64,000 nucleotides of DNA from Takakia lepidozioides (Eukaryota; Streptophyta; Takakiopsida; Takakiales; Takakiaceae), in contig CM060731.1 of the NCBI GenBank assembly GCA_030704615.1, forward strand, positions 28,892,001 through 28,956,000, given 5' to 3'. Under the pieces are notes generated by a model. That model searched no databases. It was not told the DNA's origin and saw only the letters and a program-made list of their open reading frames with translations. Within the stretch, counting starts at the first letter, position 1. Every line of letters starts with the position of its first letter. Shown here one piece after another: positions 1-11,473 of this stretch. A program made the translations under genes and the position numbers.

Positions 1-824
1 TGGATCGTTGTATTTGGTGCCGTAGTAGCAGCGGCATGGTCCGTCGTCGACCATCCAGATCACTTCTCTTGACGTCTTTCGATCAAACGATTATCGCATG
101 CAATGACTTGGGTGATGAATTCGCTCAGTATACTCACGTTTGACATTGTCAGCAACAAATCTTTTACATCCTCTTTTAGGCCACATCGAAACTGACTAAT
201 GAGGCTCTTCTCTTTCCAGTCGAGATCGCACGCAAGTTGTCGAAATTCGGCAGCATAAACGGAAGCAGGACGTGCTCCTTGTCGAAGATTTTGCATCTTT
301 GTCTCTGCAACTCTCTCTATATCATTATCTCCAAATGTTGCAGTGAACTCGGACATGAATGCTTCAAAATTGTATAGTAAATGCAAATTTTTCTCTAATA
401 GCGGTGCAAACCAAGATAGGGCAGTGCCTGATAGAAGGGTGCCCACGAATCCCACTTGAATATCTTCATCAGGGAAGCGTTGTGGATGTAATCGTAAGAA
501 CAATCGTACTTGTTGAACAAAACCGCGAAATCTTGATCTCGTCCCATCAAATTTCTCGGGCATGCTGACCTTTGGTTCCCTTGTAATCTGTTAAAGATTT
601 GGAGGAACCGTTGCAGTAGGATTTGTTGTAATAGAGACTCGTAAGGTTGAAGATCTATTGTTCGACTCCTTCAACTCTGAAATTTGTTGTTGCAAATTGT
701 TGAGAGCGTTGCCAAGATCTTGAGACTGATCAGCTTGTAATTGGGCAGTAGAGGCACGAAGTTCTTGCATCTGGAACTGAAGACTCTACAATATGGCGAC
801 CATTTCCACAAATGTGCCTTCCAT
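1..824 (-). pseudogene. Ty3/gypsy retrotransposon gag fragment, decayed
   Basis: Reading the minus strand from an ATG at 824, an N-terminal coiled-coil-like stretch rich in Gln and Leu leads into a capsid-type retrotransposon gag domain (about 563 down to 60) with the family's FxG...F...F..FG spacing and a hydrophobic helix around LLSGTALSWFAPLLEK. The frame is open except for in-frame stops near 786 (TAG), 590 (TAA) and 61 (TGA), after which the same frame continues to the window edge. The whole frame is otherwise collinear, so this is one gag broken by point mutations, not separate small genes. Gags of this build occur in chromoviruses of non-seed plants and fungi; that placement is inference. 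The protease and polymerase would lie left of base 1. No LTR boundary was identified. Confidence 0.75.
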
Positions 825-889
825 CTTAACTAACCTGCGTGGCCAAATGCATGATGTGTATACATGAATCAAGATGATGATCTTTATAA

Positions 890-1060
890 CAATGGACAAG
901 AGTACAAGATACTGGAACTTGACTTGGATACTGGAATGCTGGAAACTGGACTGGAGTACTAGATACTGGACTAGAGTACTGGAAGCTGGATTGGAGTACT
1001 AGGACTGGAAACAAGAGTAGCTTGAACTTGTGTACTAGATACTGGCTACTAAGAAGCTTC
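890..1060. repeat. Degenerate minisatellite next to the gypsy fragment
   Basis: Units of roughly 11 to 13 bases built on TACTGGA and ACTGGA recur many times with variation (tactggaact, gatactggaa, gagtactaga). Further right, AAGCTTC-containing units repeat near 1050-1200, and GGTAA/GATAA units near 1210-1320. It lies just upstream of the gag reading frame on the minus strand, so it may belong to the 5' untranslated leader or LTR of that element. No coding signal. Confidence 0.5.
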
Positions 1061-1329
1061 CCTAAGAAGCTTCTCCTATGGAGGTTTCTTGCTGGAGAAG
1101 TTTCCAAGATTAAACAAATGTTTCTTGATGGAGAAGCTTCCTTAAGCAAATGAGGTAGCTCGATGGAGAAGTTTCATCCAAAGGAAGCTTCTTGAGCAGT
1201 TTCCTAAGTTACTTTTGGTAATTTGGTAAACTTCCGGTAACTTGATAAGTAATGATAAATCATGATAGATCATGGTAAATTACGGTAAGTCTTGATAACT
1301 TGGTAACTTCTGATATTGGTAAGTTCCTC

Positions 1330-3582
1330 TGGGCTATGTCCGTGACAGTTACTCCAACATTGAACGCACATAACTCGGTCGCAAATCTGAATTTTATACA
1401 GCCAACCATGCACATATGTTTCCGCCGTTTTTGCAATGTTGTTCTACACATGATATATGGAGGGCTCGCCTCAAAGAGGAGAATGAGACAATGGAAAGAA
1501 TGATACACAATTGCGAGAAACGAAATGATGAACTGAATATTTTCAACTGTTAGTAAAGATATGCAGGGGTCTGTCAACAGAGCTCACTTCCATTAAAGTG
1601 TGCATTGTAAACTCAATGTAAACACGTAGGTGAAACGCATATGAACCACAATTACGAGAATATTACAAAACAACCATGCGCGAAGGAATTTACAACATCA
1701 TCAAAGGGAATCGCGTACCATGCACAACCCTAAACAATATGACAATGGTCCATTTTCAATAGAAAATTGCAAATGAAGCCTTTCAACATGAAAAATGTCT
1801 CCTAAATTGTTTGGCAGTCTGCCAATGAAACTTAAATATGAGATGCCATCAAACCTTGCTTTCATACAAGCTTGCCAAAAGGAACCTTGGTATTCTCAAC
1901 CAATCCAAAGAAAGTAACTTGAGGCGGAAACCCGGAGCTAATTGGTCTAATATTGGCGGAGAAAAAATGACAAACTACTTCTTTGTTAAACTAAACAAAT
2001 AAGGCTATCTACTGTTATTCCCACTCTCATGGACAGCACCGGGGCCTTGCACCTTCAGCCTAAGACGATAGCTAATTAGTAATGATTGCTACTACATGTT
2101 ATTCTGAGCTCTTCAAGAAGCCCTTAAAAAATCACAGACTGCTACTCATGCTCTTTTTTACTCTCCTATCTCTATCTCTGCGGAAAACCTGCTTGGCCTG
2201 TCAGCCCCACTCTCAGAAGAGGAAACTGGGAACGGCCATCCAGGCCTTACCGTCTTTCTAAATCCCCTGGATCAGCCTGATGGCATCCCTGTCGAGTTTT
2301 TTAAATCATTATGGAGGACAATTGAGAAACCACAACGTTAGCTCATTTTTGTGGGTGAGCTATTTAATGAAGGCGAAGTAATGTGAGACAGTTTGCAAGT
2401 GAGCTCACAAAAAAAAAAGCAAGCTTTCAAGCATTTACCGAAACCAAAGCATTGAAAAACGAGGAAGTCAGAAGTCATGGATATCGCCATACCTATTGCT
2501 GATAGGGGATCCACAACATGGGCTGTAGTGAGGCGTTATGAGACATAGCGATAATCAGCCAAATGTGGGGGAAGAGATGCAATCTACTAATGACTCGTCC
2601 ATGGAACAATAGAGGGTGTCATACTATTACCAAAACACCACAAGGACGAAAAAGAGTGAGAATCGAGGATGGTCATCAAATGCGAACAAAGTAGTGGATG
2701 GTGGAGGGTAGCTCGAGCTTCACTCGTAGCGGAAGAGAAATGCGAAGGTAAATTGGGTCACACCAATGAATTTCTAGCGGCCAACTTGCCGCAGCGAGAG
2801 GTGGGGCCAAGTGGGGGGAAGTGGCTAGACCTTATGAAACTCGTGATGGCCTGCTGGCCGTTTAGAAAGAGGACAAGAGGAGGTGGGGATCACCATTAGC
2901 GAACTTAGAAGAGTGGAGGGTGGATTAATCCTCCAATGGCAAATTGTTTTGACTTTTGTTACAAGAGTAGTGTACAACGCAGGGTGGGATGGATGAGAGA
3001 TGTAGGTAACGGATGTATTCAAATATCACTGAGTGGCAGGGCCCAGGCCATGTGGCAGTTAGGGCAGGGCCCGACCTGCCAACGGCCTCCATATTCCTGT
3101 TTATGTTCAATAACTATTTCAATAGCCAAGATGCCCTAGCTAGGAGCCCCGTTTAGCCACTTTACCTGCAATTAAGCCGGCCTAATAAGGCTCACGTTAA
3201 GAAAACCTCAAATAAATCTCCATTGGCGAAACTGGGGCGAAACATAATATACTGCCATTTCGAATTCAAAAATGTGGGTCCCTGCCCCTTCTCCTGCCAC
3301 TCCCCCGCTCTCTCGTCTTTCTCTCTTTCTCAGATTTCTGTGGAGCTGTTGGTCGATCGAGCGTGACAGGGGGAGGCATCGCTGATCCATAACGGTCTTG
3401 CCATGCTTGTTCAAATTTGAGCGAGGGAGGGAGGGAGGAGCGATGGCTGATGGCGTGATAGAAGGTGGTGTATTGAGGCGGGAGCTGGGGGCACAGAACT
3501 GTGTAGGAGAAGAGTAGGAGAAGGGAGAAAGAGATTACCGGCAGTGGGAGAGGGAGCGTTTGGACAAGCTGCAAGGTAGGAC
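1330..3582. other. Intergenic, no gene seen
   Basis: No reading frame resembles a known protein, and no terminal repeats or tRNA-like boxes were recognised. The right end (about 3290-3580) is rich in CTC/GAG runs and would be the promoter and 5' leader of the reticulon gene. Confidence 0.5.
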
Positions 3583-6500
3583 ATGGGAGAGAACAGGAGG
3601 GTGATGTCATTGGTGGGAAGGTTTGAGAGGGAAGAGGAGCTTATAGGCGGAGGTATGGATGTATCCCTCCCTGATGTGCGCATCCCCCCAATCAAAGTTT
3701 CTACACTACCCTCGACCCCTGCCATCACACCCCCGAGAAGGAATGCAACGCTTGACCCTCGTCCTCTCTACAAAAGCCCCAGCCGTGTCGCACGAAGCAA
3801 GAGTTTGAGAAATCCCGCAGATTTGGTAGAAATGAATGATGCAGGCTACGGGGGGCCGCCTATCGACAGGCCAGTATCCCGCAGTAGAAGTAGGAGCTCG
3901 AGGGATCGAAGAGAAGATTTGACCGAGGCAGTCCAGGTTGCAGAGGAGAGGGAATTGCGCAGCAGCATTGTCGCAAGAAGGCCGAGGACAGCAGATGAAT
4001 TGGCTCCGGGGCAAGGTGTAAGGATTATTCGTAGACCTGTGAAAAGCCCCAGGGCATCCGAGGTGGAAGTGGGCGAGTTGAAAGAAGAAAGGCCGGCCCA
4101 GGATGAAAGATTTCGTAAACTGGGAAGAAGTCCGAGAACATCCAGGGTGGACACGACTGATATGCTGGTAGAAACCATGGTACCCAGGGAGCGGACGCCC
4201 CGCAGAAGCCTGAGAAGCCCCCGGGTAGAAATGGTTGGGACTGATGATGGCGACGAGGGTGTCGGGATGCAGCGGCGAGGTAGGACTCGCCAGCATAAGC
4301 GCAAAGTGCGTGATCCTCCTCGGGAACCTACTCCCGTGCTTCCCGTCAGTCATGCACCCGAATTTCTGCCGCCGGAAGAGCCTCCTCTCCAACCCATGGA
4401 ACCACTGGACTCGTCGACACAGTTTCCGACAAGATCTACAAGAGGTGACTAAGCTCATAGGAAGAGGAAGGCTTTGGAGAATTCTAGCCACTCTGATAAT
4501 TATCGTGGTTGTGCATTTACTCATCATTTGTTTGGCGAGACATAATCGAGCCCTACTGCTTACTGCTTGACATAAATGTTCTCTGAAAGAGCTTTTGTTA
4601 TGTGCATTTGGCAGAGGCAAGCACATCAGAAAGAAGTCTTGGGCCGCATGCCTTTGGTATGACTCACCACCGCAACTATCAAATGACTACTTCATTCCAG
4701 CTTTTCACCCACCTCTGAGATTTCCACGGAACTAGGTGCTGTCCCCATAGTACAAGTCGTCCCATTACACCGGTGACCACGACGAGTTGTTTGTGAATTA
4801 GATTGTTTACGAGTGCCCTTAAGAGTCCCATAGCATCCTCCTTGGCAGATCCCTCACATTATCTTGTTTCTCAGCAGTGAAACTGGAAATCCCTTTCTGA
4901 TTAGAACTGTGCATAATGGGACACCTTCAGCAACATTCCAGTCTCTAGTTATCAAACTCTTGAGTCTGGGAATAAGCAAGTGGTTGATGATGTGCAGTGG
5001 ATGTGATAATGTGGCAAGATGTGCCACGCTCGGCACTCTTATTTGGCGGTGGCTGCTTCTTCATTTTATCTGCCTCTTTCATGCAAGACATGAGCTGTGG
5101 GTAGGTATCTATTTTCCTGCTGCTTGTGTTAAATACTTATAATGAAAGAAGAGTGTCTATTGTTCTGCCAAACTATGAAAGAAGAAGAGTAATGAAAGAA
5201 AAGTGACATTGAAGAGTCATGGTGTGAGTGGTCATGAGAGAAAAAGCAAGGAACTTCTGAGGAGAGCCAGAGCTCAAGGAAGGAAACCACATGAAATCCA
5301 GTCCTGAAACCCTGGCTGTTTAATTTTGTTTTGCAAACCAGAGAGAGCTTATCGCCATCATTGGCTGATGTTTGAGCACCAGGTCAGACAAATGCAAGAT
5401 TTCCAGGATTGCATATTTTGAGATTTGTGGAATGTAAATGAACTACAGCATTGCAATAATCCTTGTTTTGGGAAGTGGCCATGGATGCAGTGTGGTCACC
5501 ATAGCTGCATATATTGCTCTGTTGTGTTTAGCAATTGCTTTCTTTCACCGGACTTTTTTACGCAGGTATGATGTTTCTTCCTTGGCCCCCTGGTCAGATC
5601 TTCTGAGTATTTTTTTGGCTACCTTCAATTGTAAGTATGGAGATATCTCGATATTTTTCCGTATATTGCTTCCTTGGCCCCCTAATACTAGCACAGAGGG
5701 TGAGAGAGTAGAGCACACTGGGAACGTTCCCCTGAAGCATGAGGGCCATCCAACTGGCAGTCACACTATGCAGGGCAGAAACAGACATGTGAAGTTTGAT
5801 TGATGTGTCCAGTTTTGCTGGACCATCATTTTCAGTTCATACTCCTAGTAGCTCTTAATGGCCATCACCATAAGAGTCCAAACTCTCTGGCTTAAAATCA
5901 GGTTTCTCTGAATACACTGTTGAGCACTATGGGATTGTTTCTTGCTTGAAGGACTGCAGTGAGCATTCCAAGCATGTGTTTGTGGCCAGAAGCTCGTCAA
6001 TTAATAGGAATCTGACTTTATTTGTAGTTTCCATAAGACACTAGATGTCAACCATGCCCATCTCCAGTGGGACATGATATTTAATCTGTTGTTGTCCGAA
6101 GACCCTTCCTGTATCAGTACCAGTACCAGTGTGAGCCACTACTTTACTGGACATTGGTATCAACTGTGGTGCAGGCCACCTATGCAGTCAAGCCTAGCCA
6201 GTCCAGAGGGCTGGCTAGTGACAGAAGGAAATGTTCTTGATTGGATTCGAGTAATTTTACCAGCTGTCAACTTAGCATTGAGAGGGTTGAGGCATGTGTT
6301 TTCAGGTGACCCTGCCACCACACTCAGGGTGAGTTTTGTCATCCCTACTCGTCACCCTCGTCACTTCATTCCTGCTTGTGAATTATGGACTGCCTTGCTT
6401 TGAAAGAAAACAGCACCCATTCATAGAGACACCTATGTCTGTGAAGAACTGTTGCAATGCCGATGTACAGCCACCCTCCAGTGGGAAACCGCCTACCTAT

Positions 6501-9500
6501 TCTCAGCTATAACATGGTTAAGGGATTCTTTATTTTCAATTGTTTGTTGTTTCAACCTGTGCTGTCAAAAGCAAAAATAGTATCATATCAGTTGACTCAT
6601 TTCTAAACCTCTTGTCATTCTAAATTCAGTACTTTGATTAAGTGTAAATAGATGATAGCTGCTTGTGGTAATGTCAGGTGGCAGCAGTGCTGTGGTTGGT
6701 GGCAAGAGTGGGATACACATTTTCACTTTGGAGTTTCATGCGTTTCGGTGTGTCCAGAACCTATCCTTTTATCTTGTTGTCTCCTAGCCTGCAGTTGATG
6801 GCTAGAAGGCAGGTTAGACTCGTGACAAGATATCTACGCAGTTCCCTGTCACACTTTTTCACGAGAGGACGGAAAATCTGTTACATATAATACCACTGTG
6901 AGAGTGTGCGGAAATCCTGTTGTGAAATGGGGGTTCCCCCTAGTGACAGCTCTTGTTCTGTCTCGTATGTCACTCAATTCATACCACCCAAAAAAGATGC
7001 CCATTTTACTGTGTGGTTTGCAGAAACAGTCATTTTCTTGCTGTCTTATAGTGAACCCAACAATTTGTGGCTCTCGATTGGAGTTCTTTATCGTGAAGTG
7101 TTGCAGGGTTTTTTGCGCTCTTTACTCTTCCAAAGTTCTCTGCTCTATACTCCAATCAACTGTGTGCGCATGGTGAGTCTTTCTTTCGCAGCTCTCATTG
7201 TTCCCCCATCCCATTCCTATTTTAGTTGTCCCTACGAGGCCTGTGAAATGCTCTCCAATCCAAGTGGTAAGTTTCTACAACATAACTTCAATAAGAAGAG
7301 TGGTCGTGGCAGTGGGAAAGCTAGGTGTGTCCAATCAGAAGGGAGGCCTTTCACTCTGAGGTGATCCTGTGGCCATAACATTTAAGCTATGAGACCCCCC
7401 ACCTTCCTAGTGATTTTGAAAACCTCCACATTGGAATGGCGACTGCTGCAGAATCGCCACGTCAGCTGATGCCACTCAATAGTTTTCTGCTTAGTTTTGA
7501 CTGTAAATTTACTTTTCTCAAGGTAGAGACGTTGACAGTAGTGCAATCCGTTTGAAGGGACTAGACCTAGGAGTGTGCCTACCTTCAATCTTTCTGTGTA
7601 GAGGAGACAATTAAATAACAGCATGTGTAATGGTCAGGTCACATCCCTGTTGGTGGGTTGCCTCTGAGCTTGGCTCCAGTTATATAAGGGCTTGCTCCTA
7701 TTTGCCCACCAGCTGGTCTATATGTAGCAGACATTGTAGCCTTTCAGCAATAGCTCTGCTCAGCCTTCAAGAGTAACAGAGTACATTTCAAGATATGAAT
7801 GGAGATGTGTTCTGACGTAGGAAAGTTCCGTCAGTTTGAAGCAATAGCAAGTTGCTCTAGTGACCAGCCAATTGGAGGCTTTCTGACGTGCGCAAGCTTT
7901 AAGCAATGCAGGGAAAGCTGTTCTCGTTCGAGCATGGGTGACATGGAGCGCATGCTCTCACAAGAAAGCATTGCTGTCCACCATCTTCCTCTTGGCTTGG
8001 AATCTCTCATCGTTTCCTGCTCGCCTTTGTGGTGGTAAGTTCAATGCATTATCTGATTGCACTTTCATGCTTATCAAGGACCAAATTTTATTATTATGAG
8101 TTGATAGAGTGACCCATTCAATCTGGAGAGAGCCCCCTACGCGTCTTTAGACGTCAAGCAGCTAACCTGACCATCTAGCCTGAACCTCAGTGGATTCAGA
8201 TCGTCCTTGCAACTTGCCAGCAAGAATATGGTTTTGGCAAGCTCATTCTAGCTCCTAAAACGCAAACCAAATGTACACTTGACTCTGCATAATTGAAGAG
8301 TTGTGTCTCTTTGGAGTAATCTGATATATTATCTTGGATATTGAACTAGTTGCAATTACTTAGTGCCCAATAGGTCTCCATCGCTCTGTTTTGCTATTCA
8401 GATCTCTGTTAGTGGCTAGTTGCTTGCAAGAGTCGGCCTCACAATAGCTTGCATTTTACATCTACTCTCTGATATCCTTCCTCCCCCTCTCCCATGCAAG
8501 TGTGGATTCTGGCAATCACTTCTTTGCCTTGCTTTGCTGCAGTGTTTATGATCATAGTGGGGCTCAGGCTGTACCAGCAGACCCACAGTTCAATCTTTGA
8601 AAGTCTCCCTGCTGCCAATAACGGCAGCAGTGCGATCGATCGCATCGACCGCCGCAAGGTTTTGCAGCATTATGCCAAGGACACAGGTATGATTTTATCC
8701 TGTCTCTCACTTGCAATCAAAGCTTGTGACTCCTTGGTACTTAATGTCAATGTTTAGAAGGATTCCTGGAAAGATGAGTTGTGTTTGGTGTTAGATATTG
8801 TGTTGGTGTCAGCATCCCACTCTTAGGCTATACTTAGTGCCTGTCCATGGATTGGACATACAGGAAGCGCAAGCGTCTCTAATGATGGAAGTGGACCAAG
8901 TCCAAAAGTCCCCAAGAAAGAAGCTCCGGCATAATCTTTTTACTAGGCATGATGTGGAGGCAAGGCACTGCAATTCTGTCAAGTTATGGAGTGTTGAAGT
9001 GAAACAAATCCCACTTTTCCATGTGCTCAAACTTTTTCCACTGTGAAAAATGCTCTGGATCTTGTAGAATCTAGACCCATGTACATTTACTGGATTCAAG
9101 ACTAGAAAAAGCCCTTCAGCTCTTAATATATAGCTTTTCCTGTACAACTTGCTTTTATTTATGCATTCTGTGAGTATCTTGTGTGGGTCCATCTCAAGAT
9201 AGTTGTACCTTCTATAAATACTGATGAATGGTCCTACTGGTCACAGTTGCAGAGAAGAAAATGAGAGTAGAGAGACTGATCAATGGCTGTGCCTCCACCT
9301 ACAGGTAGAAATGGTGTGAATTACAAGGGGTAAGGACAAGAGCTCTTAATTATGCAAGGGCGCCAAGAAAGGGTCCAGATAATAGGGAGCTGGCCCCCTA
9401 CTTTTTCTTTTGACATTCCGCCGTAGGCAAAGCTCCTGGATGCTTCAAGGAAGCTTAATTACTTTTGCCATTCAAGCATTGGCACATTGCCAACACCATG

Positions 9501-9554
9501 GTTTTCCTTGTGTAAAATTCAGGGTTTGAGGAAACCATGAATTTGATGATGTAA
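3583..9554 (+). CDS. Reticulon-like protein with long basic N-terminal extension (RTNLB17/21-type)
   Basis: Reticulons wedge into and curve the tubular endoplasmic reticulum through two long membrane hairpins. Proposed exons: 3583-4444, 4998-5100, 5491-5565, 6175-6328, 6678-6747, 7192-7266, 7912-8034, 8543-8686, 9523-9554. Every junction has GT/AG and the phases agree, giving about 545 residues. Residues 1 to about 287 are Arg/Ser/Pro-rich and probably disordered. The reticulon domain then starts at VDVIMWQDVPRSALLFGGG; the first hydrophobic hairpin spans exons 2 and 3, the loop carries VFSGDPATTLR, and the second hairpin includes VAAVLWLVAR, KKALLSTIFLLAWNLSS and VFMIIVGLRLYQQ. The FSGDP motif and the tail pattern match plant reticulons of the RTNLB17/18/21/22 type. 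The last exon codes about 10 residues and is the least certain. A start at 3604 is possible. No damage seen. Confidence 0.85.
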
Positions 9555-10647
9555 GGACGGAGATGTGTAGTCTCTCTCATCCCCTTGTTGATGTTTGTTT
9601 GGAGGGTGGATACTGAAAGATGTATATGACTCTCAAGGGCATTTTGTTTTTAAGATTGGATCTCGTTTGGCCTGGTTAGCCTCACATATTCACATGGTGT
9701 CTTGTCAGATTGATTGTGAAGTGAGGTTGAATTAGGCTAGAGTAGAAGTGGAGCGAAAGTGACCTCAAGTAGTATCTACTTTATACCTCATGCCCACAGT
9801 AGCCTCCTATCCTTCCATATGTAGCTGTCCACATTTGCTAGATGGGCTGGAAATTTCGCCACCATTAGTTCCACCTTATTACATTACCATTGCCCCTTGG
9901 GGCCGTGGTAGTTGAGCAGCTATGGTTTCTGCTGCTCCTTTTTTAGACTTTTGTCTCTCCCTGGCTCATCGGAGGGTCTTCCTCTGTTGTGGCAGGGTCT
10001 CTTACTTCAGCTGTCTAGCCGCTCTGCGACTCTGCGGGTCTCCTCGCCCTCGGCCTGAGCATGCTTAGGCCTTGTCTGTGCTCCTTCTCTGCCAATGACT
10101 TGGTTACTGGAGGCCCTCCTGGGGTACAATTGTTTACGTTTGAGTCCATTTGACTCTTGTAGTTGGCCCCTCGCCTGCAAAAGCCTTCTTCATGAGGTTA
10201 TTTTTTCTCCTCTTTTCTTTCTCCAAAACATAAAATATAAATATAAATAATGTTGCCCAATTGTAATGTTCCTTCAGCTTGGGCCCTGCGGTACATTCTT
10301 GTGTGGTTAAACATAAAATAATGTGCTCTTTTGTTCCCATTTTGCACATGCCAAGGTGGGCACTTGAAAACAGTGGAATGTGTGGTCGGAATGTCAGTCT
10401 AAATAAGTGGAACAGTGTCCCCTGTGAACTTTTGTGGCTTGGAAGGGGAAAAGAAAGTGTGAATGCTACATCCAAGCCCTGGTCGCTCTTAACATTCTTC
10501 CTCTTTTCGCTTTTTGGATGGGACACTCGGGGTCACACGGAAGGTAGTTGAGGAAACAGAAAGAGTGAAGGAAATTTGTCGAGAATCCAAATCCACATAG
10601 GATTGTGCTCATCCATAGGCCTGGTCCCCTTGGAGGAAGTTGTGAAG
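9555..10647. other. Intergenic, 3' flank of the reticulon gene
   Basis: No convincing reading frame. Sequence past 9554 is taken as 3' untranslated region and spacer. Around 10000-10060 there is a CT/CG-rich stretch without a recognised motif. Confidence 0.4.
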
Positions 10648-10655
10648 GTATTGAC

Positions 10656-11465
10656 CAGTGTTGGGCGGTTACCTGCCGGGACCCAGGTTAACCGCCGGTT
10701 CAGGTTCAGGTTAACCGGAACCTGGCCCATTCCTACAGAACCTGACTCGGAACCGGAACGTGCCAATGGGGATTGGCGCAGAACCGAACCGGCGGTTCCT
10801 GCTGGGTGTGAGAACCGGAGAACCGGGGCGCAGGGGGATAAAAAGAGGTTCCCGTTCTTGACCCCTTTGGTGGGACTGGTGGGCCCAGGGCAAAACTTAT
10901 TTAATGCTCTCAAGCTCATGAGATCCTGGGTTCAATGCTTGAAGGCCATGAGATTCTATGTTCAATGCTTCAGCGCCATGAGATCTTGGGTTCAATCTCC
11001 AGCTCCATGATAACCTGGCTAAGTTCATTAATAAAATGTTTGAAGATGCCAATACTTGCCAGGTAGCTGAATAGTACTTTCAACCCATAAAATTTTACCC
11101 ATTTTCTTCTACCAGTTTATTTAGAGTATTTTTATTTGTTTTTTTGTGTTAGTGAAAACTAACAAAATCGTTCGATTTTAGTTCAAATATGTGAATACAC
11201 TGCTATTTAATCTACCGGACTGATAAAATATTTTAAATCTAATTAAATTAAACAAATATATTTTTAAAATAGAACCGGAACCTAACCGGAACCGATGGTT
11301 TTTATCAGCAACTAACCGGTAACCGGAACCGCCCCCATGTTTAAAAGTTGGATCCGGAACCGGACCGGAACTGGCTCAATGAAAGAAAACCGGAACCGTC
11401 TCTTGAAATAATTGTGGAACCGGAACCGAAGGTTCCTTCACAAATGCAAGAACCGCCCAACACTG
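10656..11465. mobile_element. hAT-type MITE, copy A
   Basis: The 810-bp element starts CAGTGTTGGGCGGTT and ends with the exact reverse complement AACCGCCCAACACTG. It is flanked by a perfect 8-bp direct repeat GTATTGAC (10648-10655 and 11466-11473), the target-site size of hAT transposons. Both subterminal regions are crowded with AACCGGAACC/GGTTCCGG-type motifs, as expected for transposase-binding repeats. It has no transposase and so is non-autonomous. A second family member lies at 61528-62249. Confidence 0.9.
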
Positions 11466-11473
11466 GTATTGAC

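Noticed and set aside
4235-4570. Plus-strand frame ending in a hydrophobic helix, considered as a frameshifted end of the Arg/Ser-rich protein
   Set aside because: The donor at 4444/4445 joins exon 1 in phase to the reticulon domain at 4998, so no frameshift is needed.
3706-4626. 306-codon minus-strand frame opposite reticulon exon 1
   Set aside because: It is the shadow of the Arg/Ser-rich exon; its own composition is not protein-like.
6906-7177. Frame in the reticulon gene between exons 5 and 6, first read as a membrane exon
   Set aside because: Splice phases connect 6747 directly to 7192, and the reticulon domain has no segment missing there; it is intron.
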